Below, piece by piece: positions 57,451 to 64,000 of a stretch of DNA of 64,000 bases. Both the position numbers and the translations under genes were made by a program. The DNA is from Strigops habroptila (Eukaryota > Chordata > Aves > Psittaciformes > Psittacidae): positions 6,933,719 to 6,997,718 of the forward strand of contig NC_044288.2 of the NCBI RefSeq assembly GCF_004027225.2. The letters are read 5' to 3'. A model generated the notes under the pieces. It saw only the letters and a list, made by a program, of their open reading frames with translations, did not search any database and was not told the origin of the DNA. How positions within the stretch are numbered: position 1 is the stretch's first letter; each line of letters begins with the position of its first letter.

Positions 57451-58260
57451 GCCATGCCGCTGCTCGCAGCCAGCCCCGGTACCGAGCCCGCCCCGCCACC
57501 GCCGCAGCCCCGCGCAACTTCCAGCAGGGCCGGGGCCGCCCCGGGGTTGCCTCTACCCCCACCGACCACCGGGCACCGCCGGTTCCGCGGCGCGGCGGCA
57601 ACTCCCGGGCCCCGCCACCCTACCACCGGGGCAGGAAAGTTGGCCCCGGGGCTGGAACGGAGGAGCGGAGGAAGGGGTGTCACAGCGGAACCGGGGCTCT
57701 GCCAACCGGCAGCACCGGCCGCCGCATCCCGCAGCCCCCGCTGCGCCGCGGATCGGGGGGGGGAAGAGCGGAGCGGAGCGCATCGGGGCTCGGTGCACCG
57801 GGAAGGAGGGAAGGGAGGGGGTCGGTGCACCGGCGGGGGAGGGCGTCGGTGCACCGGGGGTGTGGGGGGGTCCCCGTTCCCCCCCGTTGCCCTTACCTGC
57901 GCTCCGTTAGCAGCGCGGCGCGGCGTGCAGCGGGATGGCCATTCCCGAGCGGCGGCGGCGGCAGCTGCCGGTGCCCGGGCGCGCCCGGGGGGAGCGCGGC
58001 GGCGCGCGGGGCCGGGAGCGGGCGCGCCGGGCCCCGGTAGCGGCGGAGGGGAGGGGAAGGAGGCGGAGGTGGTGGGGGGAGAAGAGGGGGGGGAGCGGCG
58101 GCGGCGCGCGCCGCTCGGGCACTTGCTGCATGCGCCGGTGTGACAGCGGCGGGGAGGGGAGGGGGGAGCGGGGGTGCCCCCCCACCGCCGGCACCCCGGG
58201 ATGGGGGGGGGGGAAGGTGACCCCCGGGATGCTGCAGCGCTGGGGGGGGGGGCTGTACAT
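57450..58260 (-). promoter_or_regulatory. ADGRB2: ADGRB2 CpG island with untranslated exon 1
   Basis: Extremely CpG-rich. On the minus strand a donor (GCGCAG then GTAAGG) ends an exon at 57897. The untranslated first exon therefore spans 57897 to an unknown start near 58130-58250. GC-box-like CCGCCCC and GGGCGCG strings are frequent and no TATA box is visible. Neuronal specificity, if any, must come from elsewhere, such as the AT-rich islands. Confidence 0.6.
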
Positions 58261-61200
58261 GCACACACATGGACGTGGTGCGCGCACACACGTGCACAGC
58301 GGTGTTGTGGTGCTACTGGAGGGTGTGCACGCGTGTGGCTGGCGTGTGCAGGCACACACGTGAATTGGTTCGTGTACACACAGGCATTGGGCCGTGTCTG
58401 CGTGTGCATGGCCGCATTCTTCATGTGTTCACACATGTAGGGCTGTTGGGATTTGCTGAGGGACACATACACATGGGAGAGTGATGTGGAGGGCACATGC
58501 ATGTGCGTGTGCACACGTACCACTGCGTGGGGTATGTGTGCTGCCTGCTAGCACACACGTGGAGGCCTTGGCATGACATGTTTTGGATGTGGGATGCAGG
58601 GAGAGCAGGAGCACCAGCAGCAGGTCAGAAATGGGGCTGGCACACCCCGTGATTGCACAAACGTGGCACAGGTGTGTGTGGCACAGGGGACACCAGACTC
58701 CCAGAGCCACAGTGGTATTTGGGGAAGCTGCAGAGCTGCAGTTTCCCATGTGAAGGCTGTGCTTAGATGGAGTAAACTTGTTGGTTCATGGACAACTGAG
58801 AGCAGCTGGCTCAGAGGCTTCACTGCCGCCTGGATCCTGCCCAGGGCAGAGCCCACCAGGAGCACGGGGAGGTCTGGCTTGGAGGGGATGGGGTGGCACC
58901 ACCACCAAGCCCCAGCCATGCAGCAAGGAGCCCACTGGGATGCAGCACGGCCTCACTGCCACGCTGCTGGTAATGCAGCATGTCCCCATTGCAGCCTGTC
59001 CACCTCCACTGGCCACATCCTGCGCTGTGTCAGACCCGGCAGTGCACAGATTGCTGGTGGCCCCTTACAGCCTCCATCCAAGGCAGAAATCCAGAAGCAG
59101 GAGGCACCACCATGACCACTGCTCATCACCCTGTGGATCTGTAGCTCAGCACCAGCCTGATCCAGCCCAGCACTGCTGGAATTGTAGTTTGTATCCACTC
59201 AAGACCTTTGTGCTCCTTCCTTCCCTGCCATTCCCTTTTCCCAGTGCTTCCCTGCAGCCTGATGGTGCCTGACCCAGTGTCCCCAGACAGACACTGGACC
59301 CCTCTGGGTTAAGGCTGAAAGCAAGCACGCCAGCTTCTCAGGCTGATCTTTATACCAGGGAGAAAAGCATCATTAGCTCAGACATAACTGGAGGATTTTC
59401 CAGAGCCCGTCTCTGCAAATCCAGATCATTGCAGCGGCTGCAGCTCAGCAGATGAGTGATCCCAAACCCCAGCTCTCTGGGCCACACTCTGCTCCTAAAT
59501 AGGTCTGCATGCTTGATAGACTCCCAAACCTCCAAACACATTGCTTGTTACCAGCTCCTGCTGCCCTGCAAGCCACGTGGGATGCAATGTGGGATACGAT
59601 GTGGGATGCTCTGCCTTGACCCTGGTGCCAGCTGTGGCACAGCCTGGCTTGCACCACTCTGTCCTGCATCACCAAAAGTCTCCTTGGCCCCCAGTGGGAC
59701 CCTGCCTGCGGCACGGAGGGGCTGAGCTGCGGGAGCTGGAGGCACCCACTGTTACCAGGACAACTGGGTGCTCTCTGTAGCTGCTTGTTGCTGCTGCATC
59801 CCTGCAAACCTCCCCCAGTGCAGCGTGAGCTCCGCCGCCAGCCATACCCTCAGCCCAAAGCAAGGCAAGAGGGGTGCTGAGCCCCTGCCAGCACCCTGCC
59901 AGTGCTCAGGAAGTAGCTGGAGAACCCCGAGCCAAAATGAAGCATCTCCCTGGCTGATGGGTATGAGCAGCCACAGCCTTCCTCATCCTCCACACCTCAA
60001 TGAGGTCAGATATGGGGAAAGCACTGAGCAGGGCACTCAGCCTCAGTGGTGCTGTGGATTCAGGGGGGTTGGAGAGCAGAGCAGAGTTAGAGCAGCACCT
60101 GCACATGTGGATGTTGGAACACTGGGGTTTTGCCCGGTGGATGGGAATTAGACCTGTCCATTAAGGCAATAATAACCTGCCAGGTTGACACAAGGTCTCC
60201 AGTGCCACCAGAGTCATCACACAGGCACTGCCGCTGCAGTTACCAGCATTCACGGGCAGCACCGGGACAGGCAGCAATGAGCAGGGACTGGGCAGGGGCT
60301 CCCGAGGCACTGGCACAGTTGGGTTTCCAATACTCTTATTTCCTCTTCATTTGGCACAGAAATGAGAGACGGGAGAACCGCCGAGGTGGCAGCTCCTCTG
60401 TGCCTGGCCCTGGATGAGGATTCAGGGAAGAGATTGACTCCAGCTCCTGGCTGGGGGAATGTGGGGATGCCCCCAAGCTCCTATGGCTCCAGATGGGCCC
60501 CAGCCCCAGGGCTCATCTCCCCCGAGCAGCAGCTTTTCAGAAGGGTTCAGCAGGAGCATGTCGGCTCGAAGCACAGAGATCAGCAGGAGCAGGAGCAGCA
60601 GAAGGCAACCGCCTGTCTGAACCGCTTCCCGTAAACTTCACTGTGAATTGCTCCCGTGGAAAAACAAAAGCAGCGATAAACAGGGATTTTTGCAGGATCA
60701 TCTGCTCTAATGGGAAGAGGCAGCAAGTGCCAGCCAAGGAGCCTTTAACAGGCGCCTGGTGCCCATCACCAGAATGGAGGGACCGGCCCCGTTCCGGCTG
60801 CCCGCAGCCACTGCATCCCTTCAGGTACCTTCACATGAAACTGGTGGTGGCAGGGAGAAAAGCAAAGGAGTGAGGGAAGCCCGAGCGATGAGCAGAAGCG
60901 GAAGGATATGAATAAGCTCCAAAATAAACGTCACTTTGGGTGTTGTTACAGACCGAGGAGTGCTGCCACCATGGCGCAGCCAACTCCCAATCTCAAGCAG
61001 CTCCCAGGCCCATGGACGTGGCCGTTGTGCCCAGGAAGACTGGTTTCAGCTCAGGGTCTTTATTTTGATTTTTCCAGGCACTTTGTGCACAGAAGGATGG
61101 ACCAGGGCTGATCCGTGTCCATCTGTGCCAATGTGGAGGTGATGCCTTGGCACAGGGCAGGGCAGTGCCAGGGACTGGGATAATTTCTGCTGGGTGAGGG

Positions 61201-61545
61201 TGCAGGGGCTGCCTCCGGGATCTGTGGGGTTGAGGGATGAGCACAGCATCAGTAAGGAGCCAGCAAATGGGACACCTGTGGGATTTCCACCTCTGGATCC
61301 TCCACACCTCAGAGCAGCGCTGCTCCATCCTAGGGCTTCGGCGAGGATAAATCCCTCCGGATCACAGCGCGCTGGAAGATCCTCCCAGACTGGAGCAGCC
61401 TTGCAAGGAACATGCTCACACCCACCCCTGCACCCCCCACCCCACCGTGGGGCTGCCCCATTGCAGCCTCCAGCCACCAGAGCCATTTCAGTGCCCAAAC
61501 TGGGAGCTGGATCGCACCGCACATGAGCCACCACTGAGTGCAGGA

Positions 61546-61590
61546 ACCTTGCATGAATATTCATCTGGATTAATATGCATGAGGGCCGCA
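61546..61590. promoter_or_regulatory. Palindromic POU/octamer-like site cluster
   Basis: TGCATGAATATTCATCTG is followed by GATTAATATGCATGAG. There is a perfect ATGAATATTCAT palindrome and an ATTAATATGCAT element similar to POU-domain dimer sites, all within 45 bases. Function is inference from motif shape alone. Confidence 0.3.
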
Positions 61591-62399
61591 GAAAGCCCCG
61601 GCTGAAGGCATCAGCAGGGTGTTATCTTGGCTGCTCAGCCCTGCCACGTTCAATGCTGGCACCTGATGGGTTTTCACAGCGGGAAAACCCAGAGCTGGCT
61701 GTTGGGAAGCCACTTGGCCACATCCCTTTCCCCTTCTCAGCATCTCTGGTGGATTCTTCCACAGGGGGCTGGAGCCCCAGTGCCCCCCAGTAAGCCATAA
61801 ACTGGGTTTACTGGTCTGGATTTGGATGGATCCAGATGGATCTGGATGTTTTCAGCTCCTGCCATGGGGGAAACTGAGGCAAAAGGATAGGCCCAGGGGC
61901 CAGCTCAGTCCTGGCCCCGTGATCCCATCACCACCACACTCCCAGCATCACCATTACCACAGCATGGTGATGGTGACACCAGAGCCATCAGAGCCAGGTT
62001 CTGTGCAGCTCCTCCAGGACTTTGCCTTTGTCACTCTGCCAGCAACCTGGGGCACAAGCAAGTGCCTGACATTTCCACGCCGCCGCCAGGCCCCGGGATG
62101 AAAGCAGAACATAATTAGCAAATTAATCAGGAGACAATAGCCGGGGCTCTGGTGCTGCTGATCTGTCATTAGCTCTGTGTGGAGCTGACCCCGAGCATGT
62201 TCAGGGCCAGACAAGCCAGGGATGGCCACGCATGGGAAGGGGCAGTCGCGGTCCCTGTGTCCTCACCCAGCTTGTGGCCCCTGCCGTGTCCTGTCTGCCT
62301 CTGCACCCGTGGTGGCAGGAGAGGACATGGCAGTTTGTGCCTGTCAGAAGCCTGGGAATGAAACCTTCAAAGGGCAGCACCATCCCTCGCCCTCTGACC

Positions 62400-62610
62400 A
62401 GCTAAAACCCGTGAATCACAGTGAATTTGCATTCAGCTTATGAGGTGCCCTGCAAGTGCGGCAAGCCTCGTTCAAACGCATTTCAGTGATAAAATGATAT
62501 TGACTCTGAGTAATTAAAAACCATTTCCATATTCAAATACAGCTGATTGAGGAGAAAAGGCTCCTTTTAATTGCCTGGAGGGGAATTATCAACTTTTGGA
62601 GCATGCAGCC
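62400..62610. promoter_or_regulatory. Candidate distal regulatory element
   Basis: An AT-rich single-copy island with GTGAATTTGCATTCAG (octamer-like), TAATTAAAAACC, AATACAGCTGATTG (E-box) and CTTTTAATTGCC within 200 bases, followed by a GGAGGA repeat. It is a plausible enhancer for the neighbouring neuronal gene; conservation is untested. Confidence 0.28.
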
Positions 62611-64000
62611 CGGCAAACGCATCTTCAGTTGGCAGCGTGCGAAAGGCCCATGGAGGAGGAGGAGGAGAGGAGGAGGAGAAAGAGGAGGTGTAGGAAGAGA
62701 AGGAAGTGTAGGAGGGCTGGCGTGCAGGGTAAGGTGTGACTTGGCTGCCTGCAAGCTCTTCCTTTGCATCCTGCCTGGTCCTTGAGGAACCAGGGCTGAT
62801 GACACAGCTCGACCCTAAAACGATGCCCTCCTTTCTCCCCCCTCATCCATGGGGTCTTCCCAGGGAAACATGGCCTCCCAGCCCCTCTGGCAGCAGTGTT
62901 ACTGGCTCTGGGTAGACCCAAACCCCCTGTTGCTCCAGAGGGGATGCTCTGGGTGAGCTTTGAGCAAGGCCACAGCAGTGAGAAGGGCAGGGACATGTCC
63001 CAGCACGGTGAGCCCCGCACCACCCCATCCAGGTCATTTTAGAGGGTCAGGGAGGCATCCAGAGGCTGCTTTATCACCAAACCCACCTCTCCAAACCCCC
63101 AACCGCAGCCGAGCTGCCACCAGCAGAGTCCCTCTTGCACCCGCAGCCACCCCAGTGCCACCGCACCGTCACTGCCATCGGTGTCCTCGGAGCACCGGGT
63201 AGGACACGCTCCTGGGTCTGCAGCTCCTCAGAGCCCCTCCAGGTCCTCTGAGTATGGTTTTGGCCTCCGCTCAGTTTCCTATGGAAACCAGCCTGCAGCT
63301 CGGCTCAGCCTCGGCGCACGGGGGTGTGCACGGGGGATGTGAGTGTGCACAGAGACAGGGGTGTGCACGGCGGGTGTGGGGGCCCCACACCCTCCACCTC
63401 TGCCCCCAGCTCTCACTAGTACATCAATCAGTGCTTGGTGCTGAGCATGAAGCCACCCAAACCCTTGAGCCAGGGGCCAGACGGGAGCAGAGCACCCACT
63501 CCTGGGTGCCCTCTTAGTGGGGTTCCTGGGAATGGTGTAGGTCCCACACCATGAGGATGCTCCATACCACCCCACCAGCCCTCAGGGTCTGTCCAGGGGT
63601 GCAGCACTTCAAGGTGCATCCGGAGCCTGGTGCTAGGCCAGGGAGACTGTGGCAAGAAAAGGGATTAGGGAAAGGGGGATCAGCCCTTCAGCCCCCAGCA
63701 CAGCCCTGCCCCAGTCCCGGCTTTACAAGCACCCACATGCCTCCTGCTCCCTGACTCGGGAAAAACAGAGGGGCCACCACCAGCAAATGGCTTCATAGAA
63801 TCACAGTGATGGATCTTGCAGCCAGGGCTACTGTGAGGAACCCAAGGAAGATCCCCTCCTGCCCAGCCCCACTCGCATACAAGCTGCTGCTGGGAAGCTT
63901 TTGGAGGTGTTTTTTTCATTATAAGCCACAGCCAAAGGCTCTAAATGTGCTTGAAAAGCACCAGGGAGAGCCCATTGTGAGGTTTACAGGGACACCGGTC

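Larger units (their letters stand above)
51211..57896 (-). other. ADGRB2: ADGRB2 first intron (6.7 kb)
   Basis: This lies between the untranslated first exon and the start-codon exon. AT-rich islands at about 51775-51835, 53560-53620 and 53940-54130 stand out as possible regulatory elements. Around 52600-52660 there is a GGAGGA purine tract. From 56600 to 57080 degenerate GCACACGTG motifs recur. No exon or transposon was recognised. Confidence 0.55.
58260..64000. other. Intergenic region upstream of ADGRB2
   Basis: No gene could be supported. 58260-58560 is rich in GCACACACGTG-like repeats. The rest is unique sequence of mixed composition, with AT-rich islands at about 60610-60720, 61540-61600, 62060-62180 and 62400-62610. 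No exon of SPOCD1 or another expected neighbour was recognised. Confidence 0.5.

Noticed and set aside
56602-58143. 513-codon plus-strand open frame at the ADGRB2 CpG island
   Set aside because: It crosses a GC-rich minisatellite and poly-G runs, has no recognisable domain and lies in the first intron and promoter.
58573-59115. 180-codon open frame upstream of ADGRB2
   Set aside because: The composition is that of random GC-rich DNA, with no domain, signal peptide or credible splice context.
63792-63806. Third CR1 copy (CATAGAATCACAG)
   Set aside because: Only about 14 bases match the CR1 terminal repeat and the following sequence does not continue the CR1 consensus, so chance cannot be excluded.

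Overview
The window is vertebrate nuclear DNA, most probably from a bird microchromosome. Two truncated CR1 LINE tails with the ATTCTATG-type 3' end lie in introns, GC content is high, introns are very short, and three genes stand head to tail in an order I recall from human 1p35 (PEF1, COL16A1, ADGRB2). The species cannot be named from the sequence. It is not prokaryotic: there are no operons, CRISPR arrays or insertion sequences. Nearly all long open frames are shadows of GC-rich or Gly-X-Y coding DNA.

Layout. Positions 1-655 hold the 3' end of an unidentified plus-strand gene with a canonical AATAAA. Positions 655-4560 are intergenic and dominated by a 2.6 kb TA/CA-TG-TCTA simple-sequence block. 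PEF1 (peflin, minus strand, 5 coding exons, 244 aa) occupies about 4560-7760 with a CpG-island promoter. COL16A1 (collagen alpha-1(XVI), minus strand) runs from its CpG island near 28 kb down to its stop at 8396. I could place 70 coding exons, all with consistent phases, giving 1610 aa. A 3.7 kb intergenic stretch follows, with an AT-rich candidate enhancer. ADGRB2 (brain-specific angiogenesis inhibitor 2, an adhesion GPCR, minus strand) runs from a CpG island near 58 kb to its polyA signal at 31.9 kb. I placed 31 coding exons, giving 1544 aa. Positions 58.3-64 kb look intergenic, with candidate regulatory islands.

The three genes do not form a pathway. Peflin is a penta-EF-hand calcium sensor of ER exit sites, collagen XVI is a fibril-associated matrix protein, and ADGRB2 is a neuronal surface receptor. 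They are simply neighbours transcribed in the same direction.

I see no previously undescribed system. The most notable observations are: a GPCR proteolysis site in ADGRB2 whose catalytic residues are replaced (Gln-Leu-Ala instead of His-Leu-Ser/Thr); loss of one cysteine of a paired-cysteine motif in COL16A1; a frame-preserving ADGRB2 exon with a very poor polypyrimidine tract; tandem splice sites; a three-codon upstream ORF ending one base before the ADGRB2 start; an 8-copy 82-bp tandem repeat and a 15-bp minisatellite inside ADGRB2 introns; and palindromic POU-like sites upstream of ADGRB2. Exon boundaries were read by eye from splice consensus, phase continuity and recalled human protein sequences; none was checked by alignment software.
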